Source: an uncultured Paracoccaceae bacterium (GTDB taxonomy: Bacteria; Pseudomonadota; Alphaproteobacteria; Rhodobacterales; Rhodobacteraceae). Taken from it: a stretch of DNA of 48,935 nucleotides. The DNA lies in assembly GCA_937927675.1 (NCBI GenBank), contig CALBSG010000135.1:1-48935 (forward strand). Direction: 5' to 3'. Positions 40,625 to 48,800 of the stretch are shown here, piece by piece. The notes beneath the pieces are model-generated. The model searched no databases and had not been told where the DNA came from. It saw only the letters and a list, made by a program, of their open reading frames with translations. Each line of letters opens with the position of its first letter. Position 1 is the stretch's first letter. A program made the translations under genes and the position numbers.

Positions 40625-41536
40625 TTACAGCTTGCCGGTCATTTCCGGCACGGCTGCGAACAGGTCCGCGACAAGGCCATAATCCGCCACTTGGAAGATC
40701 GGGGCTTCTTCGTCCTTGTTGATCGCGACGATGATCTTCGAGTCCTTCATACCAGCAAGGTGCTGGATGGCGCCCGAGATGCCGACGGCGACGTAAAGCT
40801 GCGGGGCCACGACCTTACCGGTCTGACCAACCTGCCAATCGTTCGGGGCATAGCCCGAGTCGACGGCAGCGCGCGACGCGCCAACGGCAGCGCCCAGCTT
40901 GTCAGCCAGTTTTTCGATCAGGTCGAAGGATTCTTTCGAACCCACGCCACGGCCACCCGAGACTACGACTTTGGCCGAGGTCAGTTCGGGACGGTCCGAG
41001 GTGGCAACGCGGTCTTCAACCCAGGTCGACAGATCCGACGACTTGGCAGCAACAGCTTCAACGCCAGCCGAACCACCGTTGCCAGCCGCAGCGAAAGCCG
41101 CGGTGCGCACGGTGAAGACCTTTTTCGCGTCGCCCGATTTCACGGTCTGAATCGCGTTGCCGGCATAGATCGGGCGCTCGAAGGTGTCGGCGTCGACCAC
41201 GGCGGTCACGTCCGACATCACCATCACGTCCAGAAGGGCAGCCACGCGGGGCAGCACGTTCTTGGAAAACGCGGTCGCCGGTGCGGCGATGTGGCTGTAG
41301 CCACCTGCCAGACCGACGATCAGATCGGCCAGCGATTCGGCAAGGCCATGGCCTGCGTCATCGGCGTGCAGCACTTTGGCAGCGCCTTCCAGCTTGGCCG
41401 CTTCAGCCGCGGCCGAAGCCGGGCCTGCGACCAGAAGATGCACTTCGCCCAAGGATTTGACAGCGGTCAGCGCCTTGGCCACCGCGTCGGTTGCCAGTTG
41501 TGCGCCATTCACATCGGCAAGAAGAAGAACGGCCAT
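40625..41536 (-). CDS. etfA: electron transfer flavoprotein alpha subunit
   Basis: 303 residues. The C-terminal FAD-binding domain shows VVSGGRGVGSKESFDLIEKLADKLGAAVGASRAAVD, GYAPNDWQVGQTGKVVAPQLYVAVGISGAIQHLAGM and IIVAINKDEEAPIFQVADYGLVADL, which is the ETF-alpha signature. Accepts electrons from acyl-CoA dehydrogenases (including Mcd) and passes them to ETF-quinone oxidoreductase. The start ATG shares one base with the etfB stop (TGATG), so the pair is coupled. Confidence 0.96.
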   Translation of the reverse strand: MAVLLLADVNGAQLATDAVAKALTAVKSLGEVHLLVAGPASAAAEAAKLEGAAKVLHADDAGHGLAESLADLIVGLAGGYSHIAAPATAFSKNVLPRVAALLDVMVMSDVTAVVDADTFERPIYAGNAIQTVKSGDAKKVFTVRTAAFAAAGNGGSAGVEAVAAKSSDLSTWVEDRVATSDRPELTSAKVVVSGGRGVGSKESFDLIEKLADKLGAAVGASRAAVDSGYAPNDWQVGQTGKVVAPQLYVAVGISGAIQHLAGMKDSKIIVAINKDEEAPIFQVADYGLVADLFAAVPEMTGKL

Positions 41537-42297
41537 CAGATCACCCCTGCTTCGTCTTTGAGTTTCGCGATCAGCTCTTCAACCGAGCCAACCTTCACAC
41601 CGGCCTTGCGGCCAGCCGGTTCCGTGGTCTTGATGACCGACAGGCGCGGCGCAACATCGACGCCGTAATCGGCCGGGGTCTTGGTGGCCAAAGGCTTGGC
41701 TTTCGCCTTCATGATGTTCGGCAGCGAGGCATAACGCGGCTCGTTCAGACGCAGGTCGACCGAAACGATGGTCGGCATCTTGACCGAGATGGTCTGCAGG
41801 CCGCCGTCGACTTCGCGGGTCACAACAGCCTTGTCACCTTCGATTTTCAGTTCCGAAACGAAGGTGGCCTGCGACCAGCCCAGAAGCGCCGACAGCATTT
41901 GGCCAGTGGCGTTCATGTCATTGTCGATGGCTTGCTTGCCGGCCAGAACCAGACCAGGGGCCTCTTCCTTGACGACGCCAGCGAGCAGTTTGGCAACGGC
42001 CAGCGGTTCGATGTCGGTATGCACATCGGCAGCCGCTTCGATCAGGATCGCGCGGTCAGCGCCCATGGCCAAAGCGGTCCGCAGGGTTTCCTGCGCTTGC
42101 TTCACGCCAATCGACACCACGACCACCTCGGTCGCGATACCCTTTTCCTTCAGCCGGATCGCCTCTTCGACGGCAATCTCGTCAAACGGGTTCATCGACA
42201 TCTTCACGTTCGCAAGATCAACCCCGCTCCCGTCCGCTTTCACACGAACCTTCACGTTATAGTCGATCACACGTTTGACAGGCACCAAGACCTTCAT
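41536..42297 (-). CDS. etfB: electron transfer flavoprotein beta subunit
   Basis: 253 residues. MKVLVPVKRVIDYNVKVRVK, NPFDEIAVEEAIRLKEKG, VVSIGVKQAQETLRTALAMGADRAILI and LAGKQAIDNDMNATGQMLSALLGW are the ETF-beta elements, including the AMP-binding region. Start ATG at 42297 (the open frame runs 12 codons further). First gene of the etfBA unit; the 181 bases upstream hold a 39-base hairpin (42418-42456). Confidence 0.96.
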   Translation of the reverse strand: MKVLVPVKRVIDYNVKVRVKADGSGVDLANVKMSMNPFDEIAVEEAIRLKEKGIATEVVVVSIGVKQAQETLRTALAMGADRAILIEAAADVHTDIEPLAVAKLLAGVVKEEAPGLVLAGKQAIDNDMNATGQMLSALLGWSQATFVSELKIEGDKAVVTREVDGGLQTISVKMPTIVSVDLRLNEPRYASLPNIMKAKAKPLATKTPADYGVDVAPRLSVIKTTEPAGRKAGVKVGSVEELIAKLKDEAGVI

Positions 42298-42417
42298 CGG
42301 CAGAATCTCCCAACAGCGGCCCCGAGGGGCCAATCCAAGCTCTCGCAGGCCTCATACCGATTCCAAGGCGGGCGGAACAGTGCAAATACGACAGGTGAAG
42401 GCGGCGAGACGCCGCGG

Positions 42418-42456
42418 CGCCACAAATTCTTGACATGAGTGTCGAGTTTTGTGGCG
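42418..42456. promoter_or_regulatory. long near-perfect hairpin upstream of etfBA
   Basis: CGCCACAAA (42418-42426) pairs with TTTGTGGCG (42448-42456). Inside, CTTGACA (42429-42435) pairs with TGTCGAG (42440-42446) with one G-T pair around a TGAG loop. It lies between the adenosyltransferase stop and the etfB start (both leftward). No T-run follows on either strand, so an operator or 5'UTR element of etfBA is more likely than a terminator. Confidence 0.5.
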
Positions 42457-42478
42457 TAAGGCAAATCCACAGGTCAGA

Positions 42479-43051
42479 TCAGCGTGTCAGGCCGGGCACC
42501 CAAAGCACATCATCCTTGCCTTCGTTATTCGCGATTCGGCCCGCGACAAAGAACCAGTCGGACAATCGGTTCAGGTACCGCACCGCTTCGGTGTTGATGT
42601 CGTCCATGCTGGCCAATTCCACGACCAGGCGTTCGGCCCGGCGGCAGACCGTTCGGCACAGGTGCAACTGTGCCGCAAGCGCTGATCCACCCGGAAGGAT
42701 AAAGCTGCGCAGCGGGGTCAGTTGGGCGTTCATCACGTCAATCTCACGCTCCAGCCGTTCGACCTGCGAGGCGATCATTCGCAAGGGGGTATAGGGCAGC
42801 GTGGCATCCAGATGCATGTCGGGGGTGCAAAGGTCGGCCCCCAGATCAAAGAGATCATTCGAGATGCGTGCCAAAGCCACATCCATCTCGCCGGTGGCAT
42901 GTTGCCGGGCAAGCCCGACCGTTGCGTTGGTTTCATCAACCGTACCATAGGCCGAGACGCGCGGCGCGTGCTTTGCAACTCGGCTGCCGTTGCCCAAGGC
43001 GGTTTCGCCGGCATCGCCGGTCTTGGTGTAGATTTTCGACAGAACAACCAT
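42479..43051 (-). CDS. cob(I)alamin adenosyltransferase, PduO/MMAB type
   Basis: 190 residues. VVLSKIYTKTGDAGETALGNGSRVAKHAPRVSAYGTVDETNA holds the ATP-binding loop in two parts, and CRTVCRRAERLVVELA with NRLSDWFFVAGR closes the active site. Makes adenosylcobalamin from corrinoids; AdoCbl serves methylmalonyl- and ethylmalonyl-CoA mutases. Its stop-to-start junction with the upstream two-helix protein overlaps by one base (TGATG at 43051), so they share a transcript. Confidence 0.93.
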   Translation of the reverse strand: MVVLSKIYTKTGDAGETALGNGSRVAKHAPRVSAYGTVDETNATVGLARQHATGEMDVALARISNDLFDLGADLCTPDMHLDATLPYTPLRMIASQVERLEREIDVMNAQLTPLRSFILPGGSALAAQLHLCRTVCRRAERLVVELASMDDINTEAVRYLNRLSDWFFVAGRIANNEGKDDVLWVPGLTR

Positions 43052-43260
43052 CAGTTCGCTCCCCGGCTGCGCAGATAGGCGAAGGACACGATCAGGATAA
43101 CGGCGACGAACTGCGCACCCAGCCGCCAGCGCATGAGGCGGTTGGCGTATTTGCGGTTGAAGTCACCGCCCTTCGCAAAGCTTCCGATGCCGATGGCCAG
43201 AATCACCAAGACGACGAGGCTGGCGATTGCGGCAACGATGAACAGCGGGTCATTCAACAT
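43051..43260 (-). CDS. small two-helix membrane protein (twin-TM/HIG1-like)
   Basis: 69 residues from the ATG at 43260 (GGGAGATCCGCC upstream). Hydrophobic helix about 6-27 (FIVAAIASLVVLVILAIGIGSF), a basic loop KGGDFNRKYANRLMRWR, and a second helix about 47-65. The loop motif (NRKYANRLMRWR) is that of the alphaproteobacterial twin-transmembrane/HIG1-domain proteins linked in some species to respiratory complex IV. The open frame extends to 43410 but the upstream part is not conserved in style. Confidence 0.8.
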   Translation of the reverse strand: MLNDPLFIVAAIASLVVLVILAIGIGSFAKGGDFNRKYANRLMRWRLGAQFVAVILIVSFAYLRSRGAN

Positions 43261-43446
43261 GGCGGATCTCCCTTTCGCCTCATCTAGCGCGCAAGCTTTA
43301 AAAAGCGAAGGGATGTTCTCTGGAAAACACGCGACGCCCCGTCGATGCCGCCCGTCGGGTAAAATCAAGGCCCTGAAAACGCCCGTTTCGTGACACAGGA
43401 TTGACGGCAAGCCCTGCCAGAGCCCTAATGGAGAGACAGAGTTTTC

Positions 43447-43468
43447 TTGAGGGGCGTATTTACCTCAA
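43447..43468 (+). promoter_or_regulatory. inverted repeat TTGAGG-N10-CCTCAA upstream of the NRPS gene
   Basis: TTGAGG (43447-43452) and CCTCAA (43463-43468) flank ten bases in the gap between the two-helix protein and the NRPS. Length and symmetry suit a dimeric regulator; the TTGAGG half could also act as a -35 with a weak AT-rich -10 near 43472-43478, giving a very short leader. Confidence 0.35.
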
Positions 43469-43491
43469 ACCTGAATATTGGCGACAAATAA

Positions 43492-46400
43492 TTGGCAACA
43501 AGCGCAAAGAAAACCTTACCGGGTCTTGCGACGGCCATGCAGCAGGGCTTGCTGTTAGAAAGCAGCCTTGCCAATCGACCTTGGGCGAACCTGGAGCAGA
43601 TCGTCGTCGAAGCGCCCCGCGAGGCCTTTGAGGAAGAACGCCTGCGTCATGTCTGGGCTGAACTTGCCCGTCGCCATGACGCCTTGCGGATGCGGCTGGT
43701 GCAAGACGGGCAGGGCCACATTTGCCAACATATCCAGTCAGACCCGGATGTCGCTTTGCGTGTCGCACGCCGTGACCCGGATCAGATCGAGGCGTTTTTG
43801 GCCGAGGACCGTTTGATCGGCGTTGATCCAGCCCTTCGGCCGGGGTGGCGGGTGACGTTGTTTGCGGGCCCGCAGCGCGCGATTATGGTTTGGACGATCC
43901 ACCATGCCTTGATCGACGGCACCTCTATGGCGCTGGTGCTGGAGGAGTTGGGGCTGCTGTTGCAGGGCCTGCCGCTAGGCCCCCCTCCGTCGCAAAGCCT
44001 GTCAGGATTTTCGGCCGAACTGCCGCTGCAAGACAAGGCCGCAGCCAAGGCCTTTTTTGCCGCGATGTTGGCGACGGATACCCCGCCGCGACCGCTGGTA
44101 TCGTCGATTGCCGGTGATCCGGGACGTATGGCGCTTGTCTCCCAATCTCTGACTGTGCGCGACAGTGAGACTCTGCGTGTTGCGGTGCGCGAGGCGGGCG
44201 CGACCTTGCTGAATGCTGTGCAACTGGCTTGGGGCTTGGTGCTGTCGCGGTGGACGGGGCAAGCGACGGTGGGTTTCGGTCTGGTTGATTCCGGGCGGCG
44301 ACTTTTGCCGGGGCTGGACCGCACTGTGGGCTGTCTGATTTCAACCCTGCCTTTGCAATGGCAGCTTGATGGGGCGATGTGCCTCGCCGATGCCCTAGCG
44401 GAGTTGCGCCAGACCACGGTCGCGATGCGCCAGCACGCACACGCAAGCCCAACCGAGGTGCGGCGTTGGGCGGGCCTGCCCGGCAGTGCGGGGCTTTTTG
44501 ACACGATCGTCATGTATGCCCAAGCTTCGCTTCCTGCGCGGATGCAGGCTTTGGGCGGGGTTTGGCATGATTGGACCGTGCGCCTGATCGAGGAAGGCGC
44601 TGCGCCCCTGACACTTGCAGTTGCCGACGGCCCTGAATTGCATCTGCTGTTGGAGCATGACCCCACGCGTGTTTCCGCGGTGCAGGCCCGCCAAATACTT
44701 GATGAAGTTGCGCTTTTGCTGACAGAAATGGCCTATGCTCCAGCCACCCAACCGCTGGGCGCGCTTGACATGCTGGCGCCGCAAGAGCGGGCCGCGCTGC
44801 TGCGGCTGGGACAGCCTGACACGCCTGTGCTTAATGCGCCGATCGATCTTGCGGCCCGGTTTGAACGGGTCGCTGCCGCGCAACCCGATGCTTTGGCCCT
44901 CATCGAGGGCGAGGGTGGGCAGGCGTTCAGCTTTGCCGCGGTGGATCAGGCGGCCAATGCCTTGGCCTCGCGGCTCCACGCGGTTGGGATTGGCAAGGGG
45001 GATGTGGTGGCCCTGCACCTGCCGCGGGGGGCAGCGCATGTGGTATCCCTGCTGGCGATTCTGAAGCTGGGCGCGGCGTTCTTGCCGCTTGATCCCGATC
45101 TGCCCAGCGACTGGCGGGCCGGACTGCTGGCCAAAGCCCAAGCCAAGGCCTTGATTGCTATGGTGGGGTCAGATCTTGCCCATCCCTTGCGACTGGCCCC
45201 AGATCTTGCCGACCGACAGCCGATTGCCCCGCCGCGCCCGCGGATGGATGCCGAAACGCTGGCCTATGTTCTGTTCACGTCAGGGTCTACCGGTGAACCC
45301 AAGGCGGTGCGCGGGCTGGCTGGGGCCTTGTCAGCCCATGCATCGGCCACGATTGTGGCTTATGGGCTGACCGCGGAGGACCGGGTTTTGCAATTTGCGG
45401 GGCTTGGCTTTGACGTCGCGTTGGAGGAAATCTTGCCGACTCTTTTGGCCGGGGCGACTGTCGTCACCCGCGACCTACTGGCGGCAGGGGCGGTTCGGGC
45501 CTGTCTTGATCTGATTGCCCGACACCGTATCAGCGTCGCGAACCTGCCGGCCAGCTTTTGGCATGTGGTGGTCGATGAACTGGCGGCCTTGGGGCAGGGC
45601 GTGCCGGCCACGTTACGGCTTATGGTGACGGGCAGCGAGCGGATCCGCCCTTCGGCTTTGCGCAAATGGCGCGCGCTTGCGCCCCATGTCACTTGGATCA
45701 ACGGCTATGGCCCGACGGAGGCCACGATCACCGCAACCGCTTTTGTGCTACCGGGCAGAGCCGCGCTGCCCGACGGCATGGAGGATGTGCCGATCGGCCG
45801 CCCGTTGGGCCATGCGCAGGTGGCGTTGCGCGCGCCGGATGGCAGCCTGACGCCCCGCGGTGGGCGCGGGATGCTGTGGATCGGCGGGGCGGCGGTGGCG
45901 GGGGGCTATCTGAACGACGACGCCCGCAGCGCGCAGGTCTTTACATCCAATCCCTTTGCGCCGGGACGATTCTACTGCACCGGTGATCAGGCCCGTTGGG
46001 GGCCTGACGGCCTGTTAGAGTTCCTTGGTCGGCAGGATCGCCAGATCAAACTGCGTGGCCACAGGGTGGACCTGAACCAGATCGAGCAGCAATTGGTGCG
46101 GCTGGAGGGGGTGCGGCAGGTGCATGTTGCTTTGGCCGATGACGGGCGCCCGCGGCTTTTGGCGTGGGTGCTGCATGACCCCGAACGTCCGATTGCCTTG
46201 ATCCACAAACAGGCCCGACAGGTGTTGCCGGCGGCGATGGTGCCGCAGCTGATTGGCATTGACCATCTGCCTGTCGGCCCGAATGGCAAGATCGACACCC
46301 GCGCGCTGCCCAAGCCCGAGTTTGTGCCCGCCGGCGCCCCGGCTGGCCCGGATGATGCGCTGACCAGCAGCATCGCGGCTTGCATGGCCGAGGTTTTGGA

Positions 46401-47358
46401 GCGTGACAGCGTTTCGTCGGATGCCAGCTTCAGCGATATGGGCGGGGATTCCTTGCTGGGTTTGCGGCTTGTCAGCCTGATCGAACAGCGCACTGGCCAT
46501 GAATTGCAAACCGCTGATCTGCACAACAGCGGCACAGCCCGCGCCTTGGCAGAGCTGTTACAGCGTGGCGCGACCCGCCCGCGCTATACGATTTCCATCC
46601 AGCCCAATGGGACAAAACCCGCCTTTTTTGCCATTCATGTCTTGGGCCGTCACGAAGACCTGTTTCGACCGCTTTCGACAGCCCTTGGCCCTGATCAGCC
46701 GTTTTTCGGCCTGTCGGTCGGAATTCCGCGCAATCTTGATGACATCAACGTCGAACGTACGGCGCAGCTTTACTTCGACGAAATTCAGACCTTTCACCCC
46801 GAGGGGCCTGTCGGCCTCGTGGCTGTGTCGATGGCCGCCTATTTCGCCTTTGAATTGGCCCAACTTCTGCGCGCTGCCGGGCGCGAGGTGCGGGTGTTGG
46901 CGGTTCTTGATGCCGTTGGCCCGGCAGGACGCCCACCGCTTATTGGTCGTGCCAAATTGCGGGCGCATTGGCAGCAGGTGCGCCAGCATGGGCCTTGGCA
47001 TTTTGTGCAGGTGCTGAAAAACAAGCTCGACCGCTACCGCGAACATCGCGAGGCGCTGCGGTTGATGCCCGATCAGATCAATCCTTTGAACCTGATTGCT
47101 GCCAATGTCTGCGCGGTAGAGTTTTACCGGCCGCAACCCTATGGCGGCCCGTTGACGGTGTTCCGCGCTGACCGCAGTTTCTGGGATAGTCCCGAGGCGC
47201 TTTCCTCGGCGCTGGGCTGGATTTCGGTCGCCCAAGGTGGGTTGCAGATGTTCGATCTGCCCGGCACGCATTTATCGATTCTGGGGGCTGGCAATGTGGA
47301 TGTTCTGGCGGGCCATTTGACGCGGTTGATGGCGGGGGAACCGCAGGCGAGGGGTTAA
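43492..47358 (+). CDS. single-module nonribosomal peptide synthetase, C-A-T-TE
   Basis: 1288 residues. Condensation domain (about 12-430) with intact HHALIDG (137-143). Adenylation domain (about 450-945) with LFTSGSTGEPKAV, INGYGPTEATIT, YCTGDQARW, RQIKLRGHRVDLNQIE and NGKIDTRALP. Carrier domain with Ser987 in MGGDSLLGL. Thioesterase domain with Ser1113, Asp1140 and His1260, but the nucleophile elbow reads AVSMA instead of GxSxG. Pocket positions, aligned by hand, suggest Asp235, Glu239 and Asn278, which leans toward a basic amino acid such as ornithine. Having no upstream carrier, the C domain probably takes an acyl or aminoacyl donor from elsewhere. The only usable start is TTG at 43492: an in-frame TAA precedes it, and the next ATG (43537) cuts the C1 motif. 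No MbtH or PPTase gene is adjacent. Confidence 0.88.
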   Translation: MATSAKKTLPGLATAMQQGLLLESSLANRPWANLEQIVVEAPREAFEEERLRHVWAELARRHDALRMRLVQDGQGHICQHIQSDPDVALRVARRDPDQIEAFLAEDRLIGVDPALRPGWRVTLFAGPQRAIMVWTIHHALIDGTSMALVLEELGLLLQGLPLGPPPSQSLSGFSAELPLQDKAAAKAFFAAMLATDTPPRPLVSSIAGDPGRMALVSQSLTVRDSETLRVAVREAGATLLNAVQLAWGLVLSRWTGQATVGFGLVDSGRRLLPGLDRTVGCLISTLPLQWQLDGAMCLADALAELRQTTVAMRQHAHASPTEVRRWAGLPGSAGLFDTIVMYAQASLPARMQALGGVWHDWTVRLIEEGAAPLTLAVADGPELHLLLEHDPTRVSAVQARQILDEVALLLTEMAYAPATQPLGALDMLAPQERAALLRLGQPDTPVLNAPIDLAARFERVAAAQPDALALIEGEGGQAFSFAAVDQAANALASRLHAVGIGKGDVVALHLPRGAAHVVSLLAILKLGAAFLPLDPDLPSDWRAGLLAKAQAKALIAMVGSDLAHPLRLAPDLADRQPIAPPRPRMDAETLAYVLFTSGSTGEPKAVRGLAGALSAHASATIVAYGLTAEDRVLQFAGLGFDVALEEILPTLLAGATVVTRDLLAAGAVRACLDLIARHRISVANLPASFWHVVVDELAALGQGVPATLRLMVTGSERIRPSALRKWRALAPHVTWINGYGPTEATITATAFVLPGRAALPDGMEDVPIGRPLGHAQVALRAPDGSLTPRGGRGMLWIGGAAVAGGYLNDDARSAQVFTSNPFAPGRFYCTGDQARWGPDGLLEFLGRQDRQIKLRGHRVDLNQIEQQLVRLEGVRQVHVALADDGRPRLLAWVLHDPERPIALIHKQARQVLPAAMVPQLIGIDHLPVGPNGKIDTRALPKPEFVPAGAPAGPDDALTSSIAACMAEVLERDSVSSDASFSDMGGDSLLGLRLVSLIEQRTGHELQTADLHNSGTARALAELLQRGATRPRYTISIQPNGTKPAFFAIHVLGRHEDLFRPLSTALGPDQPFFGLSVGIPRNLDDINVERTAQLYFDEIQTFHPEGPVGLVAVSMAAYFAFELAQLLRAAGREVRVLAVLDAVGPAGRPPLIGRAKLRAHWQQVRQHGPWHFVQVLKNKLDRYREHREALRLMPDQINPLNLIAANVCAVEFYRPQPYGGPLTVFRADRSFWDSPEALSSALGWISVAQGGLQMFDLPGTHLSILGAGNVDVLAGHLTRLMAGEPQARG

Positions 47359-47421
47359 CAGCCCTTGTGCGCCATCCTCCTGACCGTCAGGATGCGCCCG
47401 GCCCAACCGTGCAGGATCGCC

Positions 47422-48030
47422 ATGCAGCTTTACACCTCTTCCACCACGCCCTTTGGCCGCAAAGTCATGGTGCAGATCCGCGAATCGGGTCTGGCCGATC
47501 GCGTCGAGGAAATTGCCGTTGCGGGCAGTCCGCTGGATCCGGGCAGCCTGCCCTTGGCGCAGAACCCGTTGGGCAAAATTCCGGCTTTGATGCCCGCAGG
47601 TGGTGGCGCTGCGATCTATGACAGCCGGGTGATCTGCCGCTATCTTGATGATCTTTCGGGGGCCGGGCTTTATCCGCAGGGGGCTGATCTGTGGCCGATC
47701 CTGACCTTGGAGGCCACGGCGGACGGTATTCTCGAAGCGGCACTCTTGATGGTCTATGAAGGCCGCCTGCGGCCTGAGGAATTGCGTTATGCGCCTTGGG
47801 TGGAAGGCCAGTGGCAGAAGATCGCCCGCGCGCTGGACGCGATTGAGGCCCGCTCGATGGACATCTTAAGTGGCCCGCTGAGCATGGCCCATATCGCGAT
47901 TGCCGTCGCGCTGGGGTATCTTGATTTCCGCCATGCTGATCGGGATTGGCGTCAGGACCGGCCCATGCTTGCGGCGTGGGAAAAGCAGTTTGCCGCGCGC
48001 CCGGCGATGGTCGAAACCCGCCCAAGTTAA
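47422..48030 (+). CDS. glutathione S-transferase family protein
   Basis: 202 residues. Thioredoxin-like N-terminal domain: LYTSSTTPFGRKVMVQI (Ser/Thr near the glutathione thiol), NPLGKIPAL with the cis-Pro, YDSRVICRYLDDL with the Ser that binds the gamma-glutamyl group. The helical C-terminal domain ends MAHIAIAVALGYLDFRHADRDWRQDRPMLAAW, where the Asp of the N-capping box is replaced by Ala in SMAHIAIAVAL. ATG at 47422, 63 bases after the NRPS stop, same strand; functional link to the NRPS is unproven. Confidence 0.88.
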   Translation: MQLYTSSTTPFGRKVMVQIRESGLADRVEEIAVAGSPLDPGSLPLAQNPLGKIPALMPAGGGAAIYDSRVICRYLDDLSGAGLYPQGADLWPILTLEATADGILEAALLMVYEGRLRPEELRYAPWVEGQWQKIARALDAIEARSMDILSGPLSMAHIAIAVALGYLDFRHADRDWRQDRPMLAAWEKQFAARPAMVETRPS

Positions 48031-48031
48031 G

Positions 48032-48054
48032 CGGCCTTTGGTGTGCAGAGGCCG
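48032..48054 (+). terminator. possible weak terminator after the GST gene
   Basis: CGGCCT (48032-48037) and AGGCCG (48049-48054) with an 11-base loop directly follow the GST stop, then GTTTG. Stem is short and the T-run poor. Confidence 0.3.
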
Positions 48055-48224
48055 GTTTGCAAGACCAAGCTGCAACAAAAGCGAAATTCTGCCACCTCTG
48101 CGCGCCTTTGACCGCTGGACGGCGCGGGTTTCCTTGTCTAAAACCCGCCCGGCAAGGCTGCGGGGGACCGCGGCCCCGTTGGCATATGGGTCGCATCGCG
48201 CGGCCTTGGAAGGGAGAAGATCTC

Positions 48225-48785
48225 GTGTCCCACGCAGACAATGACGCAGGCACCCGCAGGGATTTCCTGTATTACGCAACCGCCGGGGCAGGCGCTGTTG
48301 CAACCGGGGCGGCCGTCTGGCCGCTGGTCAATCAGATGAACCCCTCGGCGGACACCCGCGCGCTGGCGTCGATCTTCGTCGACGTTTCGGGCGTCGAAGT
48401 GGGCACCCAGCTGACGGTGAAATGGCGCGGCAAGCCGGTGTTCATCCGCCGCCGCAGCCCCGACGAGATTGAAGCCGCCCGCGCGGTCAAGCTGGAAGAG
48501 CTTACCGATGCTTCCGCTGAAAACGCCAACAAGCCGGGCGCTGACGCGTCCGACGCCAACCGCGCCCTTGATGAAGCGGGCGAGTGGCTGGTGATGATCG
48601 GCGTCTGCACCCATTTGGGCTGCGTTCCGATCGGCAACGCCTCGGGCGATTTCGGCGGCTGGTTCTGCCCTTGCCACGGCTCGCACTACGACACCGCCGG
48701 CCGTATCCGGAAAGGCCCCGCGCCGCAGAACCTGCCGGTTCCGCAGTATGCCTATCTCTCCGACACCAAGATCCGCATCGGCTAA
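48225..48785 (+). CDS. petA: cytochrome bc1 Rieske iron-sulfur subunit
   Basis: 186 residues, close to R. sphaeroides FbcF. TRRDFLYYATAGAGAVATGAAVWPLV is the Tat-type anchor (about 10-38), followed by the hinge MNPSADTRALAS and the periplasmic cluster domain with GVCTHLGCVP and CPCHGSHYD, giving the two Cys/His ligand pairs and the disulfide cysteines of the [2Fe-2S] site. GTG start at 48225 with GGAAGGGAGA just upstream. First gene of the bc1 operon; 194 bases lie between it and the GST gene. Confidence 0.95.
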   Translation: MSHADNDAGTRRDFLYYATAGAGAVATGAAVWPLVNQMNPSADTRALASIFVDVSGVEVGTQLTVKWRGKPVFIRRRSPDEIEAARAVKLEELTDASAENANKPGADASDANRALDEAGEWLVMIGVCTHLGCVPIGNASGDFGGWFCPCHGSHYDTAGRIRKGPAPQNLPVPQYAYLSDTKIRIG

Positions 48786-48800
48786 GAAGGACCTTCCTCA

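Noticed and set aside
41491..42438. 315-codon plus-strand frame antisense to etfB
   Set aside because: Antisense shadow of a clearly recognised gene.
43401..43631. 76-codon frame overlapping the start of the NRPS gene
   Set aside because: It has an ATG and runs into the NRPS in another frame, but shows no conserved sequence. It is only of interest if a frameshift error is found that joins it to the NRPS.
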